A stretch of DNA of 38,190 bases from Alphaproteobacteria bacterium (GCA_026400845.1 JAPLOH010000053.1:1-38190); one strand, 5' to 3'; shown: positions 14,306 to 23,935, counted from the first letter of the stretch. The notes: a model not told the origin generated them from the letters alone. Made by a program: numbers and translations.

Positions 14306-16420
14306 ATGAGCGACAATGCACTGGTTCGGCTGGAAAAAGACGGGGACGTCGCGGTCATCGTGGTGGACAACCCGCCCGTTAACGCGCTGAGCCCCGGCGT
14401 GCCGGAAGGCATCGTCGCCTGCCTCAAAGCCGCCAACGAGGACCCCTCGGTGAAATCGATCGTGCTGATCGGCGCCGGGCGCAGCTTCATCGCCGGCGCC
14501 GACATCCGCCAGTTCGGCAAGCCTCGCCCGCGCACCCCGATCGGCGAGCGTACCTACGACGTGATGGACGGCAGCGCCAAGCCGATCATCGCGGCCATCC
14601 ACGGCTATGCCCTCGGTGGCGGGCTCGAGAACGCCATGGGCTGCCACTACCGCATCGCCGTGCGCAGCGCCAAGGTCGGGCTCCCCGAAGTGTTGATCGG
14701 GATCCTGCCCGGCGGCAACGGCACCCAGCGCCTGCCCCGCCTGATCGGCGCCAAGCGCGCGCTCGACATGATCGTCACCGGCCGCCACGTGCCGGCTGAG
14801 GAAGCCCTCTCCTTCGGCATTCTCGACAAGGTGGTGGACGGTGATTTGCGCGCGGAGGCGGTCGCCTTCGCCCGGAGCAAGGCGGATATCCGCCCCCTTC
14901 CCCGCGTACGCGACCGCACCACCCAGCTCGCCGACTACCAGGCCGATCCCGGCATGTTCGATGCCATGCGCAAATCGATCGCCCGCAAGGCGCGCAACCA
15001 GAAGGCGCCGTACAACTGCATCGCCGCCGTCGAAGCCGCCTGCACCCTGCCCTTCGAGCAGGGCATCGTGCGGGAGCAGGAGCTGTTCCTCGAACTCGAA
15101 AACGCCGAGGAGGCCAAGTCGCTGCGCTACGCCTTTTTCGCCGAGCGTGAGGTGGCCCGCATCCCCGGCCTGCCCGACAGCACGCCGGTGCGCGAGATCG
15201 CCTCGGCCGCCGTCGTCGGTGCCGGCACCATGGGCGGCGGCATCGCCATGTCCTTCGCCGATTTCGGCATCCCCGTGCGCGTGCTCGAAGCCTCGCCCGA
15301 GGCGATGGCGCGTGGCATGGAGCGTATCCGCAACAACTACGCCACCTCGGTGAAGCGCGGCAGCCTCGCCCAGGCCGAGATGGACGCCCGCCTCGCCCGC
15401 ATCCACCCGGTCGACACCTACGAGGCGATCGCCGACGCGGACGTGGTGATCGAGGCGATCTTCGAAGAAATGAGACCGAAAAAAGAGGTCTTCGCCAAGC
15501 TCGACGCGGTGATGAAGCCGGGCGCGCTGATGCTCTCCAACACCTCGGCGCTCGACATCGACGAAATCGCCTCCGCCACCAGCCGCCCCGAGGACGTCGC
15601 GGGCGCGCATTTCTTCTCGCCGGCCAATGTGATGAAGCTGCTCGAAGTGGTGAACGGCTCCAAGACCGCGCCCTCCACCTTCGCCTCGGTGATGAAGATG
15701 GGCCGCGCCATCGGCAAAATCAGCGTCGGCTGCGGCAATTGCGACGGCTTCCTGGCCAATCGCAGCCGCGCGCCCTTCAGCACCGAAACCATCATCATGC
15801 TGGAAGAAGGCGCACTGCCGGAGCAGATCGACAAGGTGATGGTCGATTTCGGCTACCCGATGGGCCCTTTCGCGGTGGGCGACCTCGCCGGGCTCGATAT
15901 CGGCTGGGCCAGCCGCAAGCGCCGCGCGGCCGCCAATCCCAACTACCGCAAGCAGCCGATTTCGGACCGGCTGTGCGAACTCGGCCGCTTCGGCCAGAAA
16001 ACCAGCGCGGGCTGGTACCGCTACGAAAAAGGCGACCGCACCCCCCATCCCGACCCCATCGTCGCCGACATCATTCGCGAGGAAGCCGCCAAACTCGGCA
16101 ACCCGCCCCGCAGCTTCAGCGACGAGGAAATCCTCCGCCGCCTGCTCTTCGCCTCCGTCAACGAGGCCTGCAAAATCCTGGAGGAAGGTATCGCCTTCCG
16201 CTCATCGGACGTCGATATCATGTGGCTGTACGGCTTCGGCTTCCCGCGCTACCGCGGCGGCCTGATGCATTGGGCCGACGGCATCGGCGTGCGCGACGTC
16301 TACAACCAGATCGCCGCCTGGCATCAACAATACGGCGAACGCTGGGCCCCCTCCGCCCTGCTGCGCCGCCTCGCGGAATCGGGCACCAACTTCCGCGACG
16401 CCAAACCCGGCCGAGGATAG
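14306..16420 (+). CDS. pimF: Bifunctional enoyl-CoA hydratase / 3-hydroxyacyl-CoA dehydrogenase
   Basis: A 704-residue multifunctional beta-oxidation protein. The N-terminal crotonase domain (about 10-200) has the oxyanion loops GAGRSFIAGADIRQFG and HGYALGGGLENAMGCHYRIA, and the catalytic region GLPEVLIGILPGGNGTQRL. The NAD-binding dehydrogenase domain (about 300-480) has VVGAGTMGGGIAMSF, SNTSALDIDEIA and GAHFFSPANVMKLLEVV with the catalytic His. Two C-terminal helical domains follow, with GYPMGPFAVGDLAGLDIGW and YGFGFPRYRGGLMHWAD. It hydrates 2-enoyl-CoA and oxidises the 3-hydroxy product with NAD. The start at 14306 has GGAAG four bases upstream. The pimF name is based on divergence from pimCD-type genes; a generic FadJ/FadB-like role is equally compatible. 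No thiolase is present in this window. Confidence 0.8.
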   Translation: MSDNALVRLEKDGDVAVIVVDNPPVNALSPGVPEGIVACLKAANEDPSVKSIVLIGAGRSFIAGADIRQFGKPRPRTPIGERTYDVMDGSAKPIIAAIHGYALGGGLENAMGCHYRIAVRSAKVGLPEVLIGILPGGNGTQRLPRLIGAKRALDMIVTGRHVPAEEALSFGILDKVVDGDLRAEAVAFARSKADIRPLPRVRDRTTQLADYQADPGMFDAMRKSIARKARNQKAPYNCIAAVEAACTLPFEQGIVREQELFLELENAEEAKSLRYAFFAEREVARIPGLPDSTPVREIASAAVVGAGTMGGGIAMSFADFGIPVRVLEASPEAMARGMERIRNNYATSVKRGSLAQAEMDARLARIHPVDTYEAIADADVVIEAIFEEMRPKKEVFAKLDAVMKPGALMLSNTSALDIDEIASATSRPEDVAGAHFFSPANVMKLLEVVNGSKTAPSTFASVMKMGRAIGKISVGCGNCDGFLANRSRAPFSTETIIMLEEGALPEQIDKVMVDFGYPMGPFAVGDLAGLDIGWASRKRRAAANPNYRKQPISDRLCELGRFGQKTSAGWYRYEKGDRTPHPDPIVADIIREEAAKLGNPPRSFSDEEILRRLLFASVNEACKILEEGIAFRSSDVDIMWLYGFGFPRYRGGLMHWADGIGVRDVYNQIAAWHQQYGERWAPSALLRRLAESGTNFRDAKPGRG

Positions 16421-16757
16421 CCGGGCGCGCGCAGTTCGGGCCCTTTCGGGAATGTGCCGCGAGGAATGCCGCCGCCACGACCCGCGGCTGGAAAGGGGGC
16501 TCTTCCAGATGTCCATATGGTGGATTTCGGATATCTGTCGGCTGTGACGCGGTGACTGACTCGGTTTCGGCGGCTGGAGGCTTACAACAGCGGGCGGGCC
16601 GACGAACTCCTCGCATGCTTCCTGCCATGTGTCGCAGTTCGCCATTGCCGGGCTCCCTGCTTAGCGACCCGACATAGCTTGGCGACGCGGCCAAGCCAGT
16701 GTAGAATAACTGTTAGCGCCTGGTGCGCTGGCACAGCGGACGGAACTGGGAATGCGT
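16421..16757. other. Intergenic region before the DUF3576 lipoprotein
   Basis: No coding frame with protein-like composition is supported. It holds a small hairpin with CTGGAA / TTCCAG arms (near 16485-16508), a CCATATGG palindrome shortly after it, and a good promoter at 16679-16707 near its right end. The rest has no recognisable structure. No tRNA fold was seen. Confidence 0.45.
16679..16707 (+). promoter_or_regulatory. Sigma70-type promoter for the DUF3576 lipoprotein
   Basis: TTGGCG (16679-16684), 17 bases, then TAGAAT (16702-16707). Both hexamers are close to the sigma70 consensus, with optimal spacing. Transcription would start near 16714, giving a leader of about 44 bases before the lipoprotein start. 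It may also serve pdxA and pdxJ, which follow in the same direction. Confidence 0.6.
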
Positions 16758-17279
16758 ATGCGGTCGGGACTACTCGTCGCCCTTCTTGTGGCGGCCATTT
16801 CATTGACGGCCTGCAGCGGCGTCCGGCGCGAGGCCGTGAGCGACGACGCGTGGAAGGAAGTGAAGCTCCAGCAGCGCAGCGGCGATGGCGGCCTGTTCGG
16901 CGGCGACGGCATCCTGTTCGGCGGCAAGAAGAGCGGCGGCGATGATCAGGGCGGTGGGCTCGGCGTCAACGCGTTCCTGTGGCGCAGTTCGCTCGATACG
17001 CTGTCCTTCATGCCGCTCTCCCAGGCGGACCCGCTGGGCGGCGTGATCATCACCGACTGGTTCCAGCCGCCCAACGGCAATGGCGAGCGCTTCCGCGCCA
17101 CCGCCTATATCTTCGGACGCCAGCTCCGTTCCGAGGCGATCCGCGTCGCGGTGTATCGCCAGGTGATGCAGGGCGGCCAGTGGGTCGACTCCCCGGTGAA
17201 CCCCTCCACCGTCACCGAGATCGAGAACCGCATCCTCGCCAAGGCCCGCGAAATGCGCGCCGAGGTGATGGGGAGCTAA
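16758..17279 (+). CDS. DUF3576 family lipoprotein
   Basis: A 173-residue protein from the ATG at 16758. It has a lipoprotein signal peptide ending in the lipobox LTAC (Cys at about residue 19), so it should be lipid-anchored in the envelope. After a Gly/Asp-rich linker (about residues 45-70) comes the conserved DUF3576 domain: VNAFLWRSSLDTLSFMPLS, ADPLGGVIITDW, FRATAYIFGRQLRSEAIRV and a C-terminal helix EIENRILAKAREMR. The family is widespread in alphaproteobacteria and its function is unknown. The start was chosen because GGGA lies six bases before this ATG; an in-frame ATG at 16752 sits directly on the ribosome site. A sigma70-like promoter precedes it and pdxA follows 46 bases downstream. 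Confidence 0.85.
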   Translation: MRSGLLVALLVAAISLTACSGVRREAVSDDAWKEVKLQQRSGDGGLFGGDGILFGGKKSGGDDQGGGLGVNAFLWRSSLDTLSFMPLSQADPLGGVIITDWFQPPNGNGERFRATAYIFGRQLRSEAIRVAVYRQVMQGGQWVDSPVNPSTVTEIENRILAKAREMRAEVMGS

Positions 17280-17280
17280 C

Positions 17281-17294
17281 GGCGAGATCTCGCC
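17281..17294. repeat. 14-bp perfect palindrome after the DUF3576 gene
   Basis: GGCGAGATCTCGCC begins two bases after the lipoprotein stop. It lacks a T-tract, so it is a weak terminator at best and might reduce read-through to pdxA or bind a dimeric protein. A near-identical palindrome (GGCGAGAGTCTCGCC) lies at 9883-9897. Confidence 0.35.
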
Positions 17295-17325
17295 TTCGCC
17301 CGCGGACCCGGGCAAAGGAATGCGC

Positions 17326-18327
17326 ATGAACGCCCAACGCCCCCTCGCCCTCACCATGGGGGACCCCGCCGGCATTGGCGGTGAATTGTCGCTCAAGGCC
17401 TGGAAGGCCCGCCGTGGCGGCCGGCCCTTCGTCGCGCTCGACGACCCCGACCGCCTCGCCGACATCGCACGCTCGCTCGGGCTCGACGTGCCGGTCCGCG
17501 CCGTCAATGCCGCGGGGGCTGCCGGCGCAGTGTTCCGCGAAGCGCTGCCGGTGTTGCCGATCAAGCTCGGTGCCGCCGCGGTGCCCGGGGTCGCCGACCC
17601 CGCGAACGCCCATGCGGTGATCGCCTCGATCGAACAGGCGACGAAGCTGACCATGGCCGGTGAAACCGCGGCGGTGGTCACCAACCCGATCCACAAATCC
17701 ACCCTCTACGGCATCGGCTTCCCTTATCCCGGCCACACCGAATTCCTCGCCGCGCTGACCGGAGCGCCACTGCCGGTGATGATGCTGGCGAGCCCTGATC
17801 TTCGGGTGGTGCCGATCACCGTGCACGCCTCGCTGCGCCGCATGCTGGAGATGATCACCATCGAGCGCATCGTCGATGTCTGCCGGGTCACCGCGGCGGC
17901 GCTGCAACAGCATTGGGGCATCGTGAACCCGCGCCTTGCAGTCGCCGGACTCAACCCGCATGCGGGCGAGGACGGCACGATGGGTGAGGAAGAGATCGCG
18001 ATCATCCGCCCGGCCATCGACATCCTTCGCGCCGAAGGGATGGACGTCACCGGCCCCTGGGCCGCGGACAGCATGTTCACCCCCGAGGCCCGCGCCGGCT
18101 ATGATGTGGCGATGGGGATGTACCATGATCAGGCGCTCATCCCGTTGAAAACACTGGACATGCGCCGCGGCGTCAACACCACGCTTGGGCTGCCGATTAT
18201 CCGCACCTCGCCCGACCACGGCACCGCCTTCGCCATCGCCGGCCAGGGCATCGCCGATGCCTCCAGCCTGATCGCGGCGATCGACCTCGCCTCCGACCTC
18301 GCCCGCCGCCAGGAGACCGCAAGATGA
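17326..18327 (+). CDS. pdxA: 4-hydroxythreonine-4-phosphate dehydrogenase
   Basis: A 333-residue PdxA. It oxidises 4-phosphohydroxy-L-threonine with NAD in the DXP-dependent route to pyridoxal phosphate; the product then goes to PdxJ. Visible motifs: LTMGDPAGIGGELSLKAW at the N-terminus, VVTNPIHKSTLYGIG, FPYPGHTEFLAALTG, VAGLNPHAGEDGTMGEEE, GMYHDQALIPLKTL and RTSPDHGTAFAIAGQG, which include the metal-binding His residues and phosphate-binding loops. The start at 17326 has AAAGGA six bases upstream; an ATG at 17320 abuts the ribosome site. It overlaps pdxJ by four bases (ATGA), so the two consecutive enzymes of the pathway are translationally coupled. Confidence 0.93.
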   Translation: MNAQRPLALTMGDPAGIGGELSLKAWKARRGGRPFVALDDPDRLADIARSLGLDVPVRAVNAAGAAGAVFREALPVLPIKLGAAAVPGVADPANAHAVIASIEQATKLTMAGETAAVVTNPIHKSTLYGIGFPYPGHTEFLAALTGAPLPVMMLASPDLRVVPITVHASLRRMLEMITIERIVDVCRVTAAALQQHWGIVNPRLAVAGLNPHAGEDGTMGEEEIAIIRPAIDILRAEGMDVTGPWAADSMFTPEARAGYDVAMGMYHDQALIPLKTLDMRRGVNTTLGLPIIRTSPDHGTAFAIAGQGIADASSLIAAIDLASDLARRQETAR

Positions 18328-19043
18328 CCACCCAGCGCCTCGGCATCAACGTCGACCACGTCGCCACCCTGCGCAACGCCCGTGGCGAGCACTATCCCGA
18401 TCCGGTGGAAGCCGCGCTGCTGGCGATCACCGCCGGCGCCGACGGCATCACCATCCATTTGCGCGAGGATCGCCGCCACATCCGCGATGCCGACGTGTTC
18501 GCCATGAAGGCCGCCATCTCCAAGCCGCTCAATTTCGAAATGGCGGCGACCGAAGAGATGATGCGCATCGCCCTCGATACGCTGCCCCACGCCGCCTGCA
18601 TCGTGCCGGAAAAGCGCAGCGAGGTGACCACCGAAGGCGGGCTTGATGTCGCGGGCCATGCCGCGACGCTGGAACCGATGGTCCGCCGTCTCGCCGCCGC
18701 CGGCATCCGCGTCTCGATGTTCGTCGACCCCGAACCCGCGCAGCTTCGCGCCTCGGCGGCCATCGGCGCCGCCGTGGTGGAACTGCACACTGGCAGCTAC
18801 GCCCACGGCGCCGCGGGCGAACTCGACCGCCTCGTCGTCGCCGCGGCCCTCACCACCGAGCTCGGTCTCGAATGCCACGCCGGGCACGGTCTCACCTTCG
18901 CCAACGTCGCGCCCGTCGCTGCCATCGCCGAAGTGGTCGAGCTCAATATCGGCCACTTCCTGATCGGTCAGGCGGTGTTCGACGGTCTCCCCGCGGTGGT
19001 GCGGCGGATGAAGGCGCTGATGCGCGCGGCGCGGGGCGGCTAG
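18324..19043 (+). CDS. pdxJ: Pyridoxine 5'-phosphate synthase
   Basis: A 239-residue PdxJ, a TIM-barrel enzyme that condenses 3-amino-2-oxopropyl phosphate (derived from the PdxA product) with 1-deoxyxylulose 5-phosphate to give pyridoxine 5'-phosphate. Family motifs are all present: LGINVDHVATLRNARGE, DGITIHLREDRRHI, CIVPEKRSEVTTEGGLDV, VSMFVDPEPAQLRA, VELHTGSYAHG, CHAGHGLTFANV and ELNIGHFLIGQAVFDGL. It overlaps pdxA by four bases. Its TAG stop shares bases with the stop of the convergent NTF2-like gene, leaving no room for a separate terminator. Confidence 0.95.
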   Translation: MTTQRLGINVDHVATLRNARGEHYPDPVEAALLAITAGADGITIHLREDRRHIRDADVFAMKAAISKPLNFEMAATEEMMRIALDTLPHAACIVPEKRSEVTTEGGLDVAGHAATLEPMVRRLAAAGIRVSMFVDPEPAQLRASAAIGAAVVELHTGSYAHGAAGELDRLVVAAALTTELGLECHAGHGLTFANVAPVAAIAEVVELNIGHFLIGQAVFDGLPAVVRRMKALMRAARGG

Positions 19044-19456
19044 GCGTTCACCTGGCGGATCCAGTCGCCGAGATTATAGTGGTTTGAGATGCGGGCGACC
19101 CGGCCTTCGCGCAGCGTGAAGAAGGCGCCGGCGGGAAGCCGGTAGGTCTGGCCGTTGGCCGGGGCGGTGCCGGTCGGCACGCCGGGGTCAGTGGCGATAT
19201 AGGTGCCGTGGACCAGGAACTCGGCCGCCGCGCGGCTGCCGTCGGGGTTGGCCATCACGGTGATGTCGGTGATGGTCTCGCGGTAGCAGCGGTCCATGTG
19301 GGCCATGAAGCGGCGGAAAGCGGATTTACCGACTTCGCGGCCGCCCTGGCTGATGTCATGGATGACATCATCGGTTAGCAGCGCAAGGAAGGCCTCGGTG
19401 TCCCCGGCGTTGAAGGCGGCGTAGTAGGCGCGGATGAGTGTGTCGGCGTCGGTCAT
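19040..19456 (-). CDS. NTF2-like/SnoaL-fold protein (ketosteroid isomerase-related)
   Basis: A 138-residue protein of the NTF2-like fold. It starts MTDADTLIRAYYAAFNAGD, then FLALLTDDVIHDISQGGREVG, AFRRFMAHMDRCYRETITDI, EFLVHGTYIATDPG, and the C-terminal strand GRVARISNHYNLGDWIRQV. The helix-then-curved-sheet order and the conserved Asp/His positions in the pocket fit the ketosteroid-isomerase-related group. These proteins are often small-molecule isomerases, hydratases or binding proteins, and no substrate can be assigned here. The ATG at 19456 has AGGA five bases upstream. It is convergent with pdxJ, with shared stop-codon bases, and divergent from zapE across a 28-bp inverted repeat. Confidence 0.75.
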   Translation of the reverse strand: MTDADTLIRAYYAAFNAGDTEAFLALLTDDVIHDISQGGREVGKSAFRRFMAHMDRCYRETITDITVMANPDGSRAAAEFLVHGTYIATDPGVPTGTAPANGQTYRLPAGAFFTLREGRVARISNHYNLGDWIRQVNA

Positions 19457-19484
19457 GGGAATCCTGTTCAGAAATCGGCGTGCC

Positions 19485-19522
19485 ACTATACCAAGGCGCG
19501 CAGAATCCTTGTATTGCGCGCC
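19485..19522 (-). promoter_or_regulatory. -10 box with adjacent inverted repeat between NTF2-like gene and zapE
   Basis: On the minus strand, TATAGT (19490-19485) is a good -10 for the NTF2-like gene. Directly upstream lies the inverted repeat GGCGCGCA (19495-19502) / TGCGCGCC (19515-19522), perfect 8-bp arms with a 12-base spacer. It covers the spacer and -35 area of that promoter and ends six bases before the zapE ATG. It could be an operator or, in the zapE transcript, a 5' leader hairpin. Confidence 0.4.
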
Positions 19523-19527
19523 GCACC

Positions 19528-20688
19528 ATGGACGCGCCGATTCACCCTGAAGAACTGACCAACGGCCCGTTGCCGGCCTATCGCGCCCGCGTCGCGGCGG
19601 GCGATCTGGCGGCCGACCCGTCGCAGCTGATGGCGGCCGAGCGGCTGCAAGATTTGTGGACGAAGCTGCGGGGTTACGATCCGGAACCGGCGACAGCGAA
19701 CAAGGGCCTGCTGGCCCGCTTCCTCCGTCGCAAGCCGGCCGAGGGGGCGGCCCAGGCGTACCCCAGCGGGCTCTACATGGTCGGCGCGGTCGGGCGCGGC
19801 AAGTCGATGCTGATGGATCTGTTTTTCGCTGCCGCCCAAGTGAGGCGGCGCCGGCGCATCCATTTCCATCGTTTCATGCAAGATGTGCACGCCCGCATCC
19901 ATGCCTGGAAGCGCGCCAACCCCGACGGCGACGACCCCATTCCCCCGCTCGCCGATACCATCGCGGCCGAGGCCGCGCTGCTGTGCTTCGATGAATTCCA
20001 GGTCAACGACATCGCCGACGCGATGATCCTCGGCCGGCTGTTCCAGGCGCTGTTCGACCGCGCGGTGGTGGTGGTGGCGACTTCGAACATCACGCCGGAC
20101 GACCTGTTCAAGGGCCAGCCGGGGCGCGACGCCTTCCTGCCGTTTATTGCGCTCATCAAGAAGCGGCTGGAGGTTCTGATGCTGGATGCCGGGCGGGATT
20201 TCCGCCGTGCCCGGCTGCGCGGCATGCCGACCTGGCATGTCCCCCCTGGCGGGCGGGCGGAACGAGCTCTGGACAATGCCTTTGCCGAACTGACCGGCCA
20301 CGCAGCGCACCGGACGGAGCGGTTGCTGGTGATGGGCCGCACGCTCGAGGTGCCGATCGCCGCCGAAGGGGTGGCGCGGTTCGATTTCTCCGCCTTGTGT
20401 GGCCAGGCACTGGGGGCGGGCGACTATCTCGCCTTGGCGACACATTTCCACTGCCTGGTGCTGGACGGCATTCCCCGCTTGTCGCCCGATAACTTCGACG
20501 AGGCGCGCCGCTTCATCGTGCTGATCGACACGCTGTATGATCATCGCGTGAAGCTGGTCGCCTCTGCCGAGGCGATGCCGGACCAGCTCTACCAGCGCGG
20601 CGAGAATGCCAAGATGTTCGAGCGCACCGCCTCGCGGCTGGAGGAGATGCAGAGCCAGGAGTATCTGGCACTCCAGCATCTCACTTGA
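19528..20688 (+). CDS. zapE: Cell-division protein ZapE, AFG1-like ATPase
   Basis: A 386-residue AFG1/ZapE family P-loop ATPase. Visible: Walker A in MVGAVGRGKSMLMDLFF, then RIHFHRFMQDVHARIH, Walker B in LLCFDEFQVNDIADAM, sensor-type VVVATSNITPDDLF and the C-terminal HCLVLDGIPRLSPDNFDEARRF region with KMFERTASRLEEMQSQEYL at the end. In Escherichia coli ZapE binds FtsZ and acts at the constricting ring; mitochondrial AFG1 relatives act in protein quality control. The ATG at 19528 matches the family length, but the ribosome site before it is weak and masked by an inverted repeat. It precedes mdh, an order often seen in alphaproteobacteria. Confidence 0.9.
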   Translation: MDAPIHPEELTNGPLPAYRARVAAGDLAADPSQLMAAERLQDLWTKLRGYDPEPATANKGLLARFLRRKPAEGAAQAYPSGLYMVGAVGRGKSMLMDLFFAAAQVRRRRRIHFHRFMQDVHARIHAWKRANPDGDDPIPPLADTIAAEAALLCFDEFQVNDIADAMILGRLFQALFDRAVVVVATSNITPDDLFKGQPGRDAFLPFIALIKKRLEVLMLDAGRDFRRARLRGMPTWHVPPGGRAERALDNAFAELTGHAAHRTERLLVMGRTLEVPIAAEGVARFDFSALCGQALGAGDYLALATHFHCLVLDGIPRLSPDNFDEARRFIVLIDTLYDHRVKLVASAEAMPDQLYQRGENAKMFERTASRLEEMQSQEYLALQHLT

Positions 20689-20836
20689 CGCAGCGGCAAG
20701 GCGGCCGGCCATAACGGTTTCTTCATGGGTGGGGGCGTAGATTGGCATGCGCCGGCATGTTGCGCGTGCTTGCTGCGTCTGGGGGTTTGGGCTAGTGACC
20801 GCGCACCTTTCGGGCGGATAGGCGCCTGGTGGACGC

Positions 20837-20852
20837 TGTTTCCCTGGAAACA
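20837..20852. promoter_or_regulatory. parS-like inverted repeat upstream of mdh
   Basis: TGTTTCC-CT-GGAAACA is a perfect inverted repeat with 7-bp arms. It keeps the outer six bases on each side of the parS consensus TGTTTCACGTGAAACA and differs at three central positions. It lies 53 bases before the mdh ATG, in the leader or promoter zone of the TCA block. It may be an operator for a regulator of that block or a degenerate ParB site. Confidence 0.35.
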
Positions 20853-20872
20853 CCCCTCCTGCGCCCCCCTGA

Positions 20873-21859
<987 letters not shown>

Positions 21860-21863
21860 CCGT

Positions 21864-23060
21864 ATGAACATCCACGAGTACCAGGCGAAGGAACTTCTCA
21901 GGGGTTACGGCGTCACGGTGCTCGAGGGTCATGTGGCCTGGACACCGGAGGAGGCCGCAGCCGCGGCCGCCAGGCTTCCGGGTCCGGTCTATGTGGTGAA
22001 GTCGCAAATCCACGCCGGCGGCCGCGGCGCTGGCCACTTTGCCGATGACCGGAACGGTAAGGGCGGCGTGCGGATCGCCAAATCGGTGGACGAAGTGCGC
22101 GCCGCGGCCGAGGCGATGATTGGCCATACGCTGGTGACCAAGCAGACCGGCCCGGCCGGCAAGCGTGTCAATCGCGTCTATATCGAGGCCGGGTGCGACA
22201 TCGCCCGCGAGCTATATCTCTCGCTGCTGGTCGATCGCGCCACCGCGCGGGTGACCATCATGGCCTCCACCGAGGGCGGCATGGAGATCGAGGAGGTGGC
22301 CCACCATCACCCCGAGAAGATCATCCGCGTCGCGATCGACCCGGCGGCCGGCATCTGGCCATTCGATGGCCGCAAGCTGGCCTATGCGCTCGGCCTCAGC
22401 GGCAAGCAGGTTGCGGCCTTCTCGAAATTCGTCACCGCGATGTATGAAGCCTTCCTCCAACTCGACTGCGCGATCGTCGAAATCAATCCGCTGGTGGTGA
22501 CCGGCGCCGGCGAGATCGTCGCGCTCGACGCGAAAATGTCGTTCGACGACAACGCACTTTACCGACACCCCGATATCGAGAAGCTGCGCGACGAGTCCGA
22601 GGAGGACCCGAAGGAGCTCGAGGCGGCCAAGCACAGCCTCAACTACGTGGCGCTCGACGGGCAGATCGGCTGCATGGTCAACGGCGCTGGGCTCGCGATG
22701 GCGACGATGGACATCATCAAGCTCTACGGTTCCTCGCCCGCCAACTTCCTCGACGTCGGCGGCGGCGCCACCAAGGAGCGGGTGACGGCGGCGTTCAAGA
22801 TCATCCTGTCCGACCCCAATGTGGAGGGCATTCTGGTCAACATCTTCGGTGGCATCATGCGCTGCGACGTGATCGCCGAGGGCGTGGTCGCCGCGGCGCG
22901 CGAGGTCTCGCTCAGCGTGCCGCTGGTGGTGCGGCTCGAGGGTACCAACGTGGCGCTGGGCAAAGAGATCATGGCCCGGTCCGGCCTGCCGATCATTTCC
23001 GCCGACAATCTCGCCGACGCCGCCGAAAAAGTGGTCAAAGCCGTGAAGGATGCCGCCTGA
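21864..23060 (+). CDS. sucC: Succinyl-CoA synthetase beta subunit
   Basis: A 398-residue ADP/GDP-forming succinate-CoA ligase beta subunit. Visible: [17 protein letters not shown] (ATP-grasp N-terminus), [16 protein letters not shown] (nucleotide-binding), [18 protein letters not shown], the Mg-binding [15 protein letters not shown] and the C-terminal CoA-ligase-like domain with [32 protein letters not shown] and [18 protein letters not shown]. With SucD it makes ATP or GTP from succinyl-CoA. It starts four bases after the mdh stop and overlaps sucD by one base (TGATG). A malate-CoA ligase reading is possible for this fold, but the context of 2-oxoglutarate dehydrogenase genes argues for the TCA enzyme. 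Confidence 0.95.
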   Translation: MNIHEYQAKELLRGYGVTVLEGHVAWTPEEAAAAAARLPGPVYVVKSQIHAGGRGAGHFADDRNGKGGVRIAKSVDEVRAAAEAMIGHTLVTKQTGPAGKRVNRVYIEAGCDIARELYLSLLVDRATARVTIMASTEGGMEIEEVAHHHPEKIIRVAIDPAAGIWPFDGRKLAYALGLSGKQVAAFSKFVTAMYEAFLQLDCAIVEINPLVVTGAGEIVALDAKMSFDDNALYRHPDIEKLRDESEEDPKELEAAKHSLNYVALDGQIGCMVNGAGLAMATMDIIKLYGSSPANFLDVGGGATKERVTAAFKIILSDPNVEGILVNIFGGIMRCDVIAEGVVAAAREVSLSVPLVVRLEGTNVALGKEIMARSGLPIISADNLADAAEKVVKAVKDAA

Positions 23061-23935
23061 TGGCCGTTCTCGTCGACGCGAACACGACCGTGATCTGCCA
23101 GGGCTTTACCGGTGCCCAGGGCACCTTCCATTCGGAACAAGCCATCGCCTATGGCACCAAGATGGTTGGCGGCGTGACGCCCGGCAAGGGCGGTTCCACC
23201 CATCTCGGCCTGCCGGTGTGGGATACGGTGGCACAGGCGGTTTCGGCCGCCCGGGTCAGCGCCTCGGCGATCTACGTGCCGCCGGCCTTCGCCGCGGATG
23301 CCATCCTGGAAGCCATCGAAAGCGAAATTGCCCTCATCGTCTGCATCACCGAGGGCATCCCGGTGCTCGACATGGTGCGCGTCAAGCGGGCGCTCTCGGG
23401 CAGTCGTTCGCGCCTGATCGGGCCGAACTGCCCCGGCGTGATCACCCCCGATGCCTGCAAGATCGGCATCATGCCCGGCCACATCCACCGCCGCGGCAAA
23501 ATCGGCATCGTCTCGCGCTCCGGCACTCTGACCTACGAGGCGGTGGCGCAGACCACCGCGGCGGGGCTTGGCCAGTCGAGCTGCGTCGGCATCGGCGGTG
23601 ATCCGGTGAAGGGCACCGATTTCATCGAAGTGCTTGAGATGTTCCTCGCCGACCCCGAGACCGAAGCCATCATCATGATCGGTGAAATCGGTGGGCAGAG
23701 CGAGATCGATGCCGCAGCGTTCATTGCTGGCAACAAGGTGAAGAAGCCCGTAGTCGGCTTCATCGCCGGCGCCACTGCCCCGCCGGGCCGCCGCATGGGC
23801 CATGCCGGGGCGGTGATCAGCGGCGGCAATGACACCGCGGCGGCGAAATTCGAAGCCATGCGCCAGGCCGGCGTTCACGTCGCCGAAAGCCCCGCGGCGC
23901 TCGGCAGCACCATGGTCGAGGCGTTGCGAGGCTGA
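23060..23935 (+). CDS. sucD: Succinyl-CoA synthetase alpha subunit
   Basis: A 291-residue alpha subunit. Visible: the CoA-binding N-terminal domain with [37 protein letters not shown] and [13 protein letters not shown], then [37 protein letters not shown], and the phosphohistidine loop [16 protein letters not shown] that carries the enzyme-bound phosphate. It pairs with SucC and overlaps its stop by one base. A 172-base gap follows before sucA. That gap shows no terminator and could hold a second promoter for sucA. Confidence 0.95.
   Translation: MAVLVDANTTVICQGFTGAQGTFHSEQAIAYGTKMVGGVTPGKGGSTHLGLPVWDTVAQAVSAARVSASAIYVPPAFAADAILEAIESEIALIVCITEGIPVLDMVRVKRALSGSRSRLIGPNCPGVITPDACKIGIMPGHIHRRGKIGIVSRSGTLTYEAVAQTTAAGLGQSSCVGIGGDPVKGTDFIEVLEMFLADPETEAIIMIGEIGGQSEIDAAAFIAGNKVKKPVVGFIAGATAPPGRRMGHAGAVISGGNDTAAAKFEAMRQAGVHVAESPAALGSTMVEALRG

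Noticed and set aside
13943-16048. Minus-strand frame of 701 codons opposite pimF
   Set aside because: His/Asp/Gly-rich mirror of a well-supported bifunctional enzyme; no family features.
21864-23935. Malate-CoA ligase (mtkAB) in place of sucCD
   Set aside because: The fold is shared, but the position between mdh and sucA-sucB-lpd and the absence of other serine-cycle genes favour succinyl-CoA synthetase.
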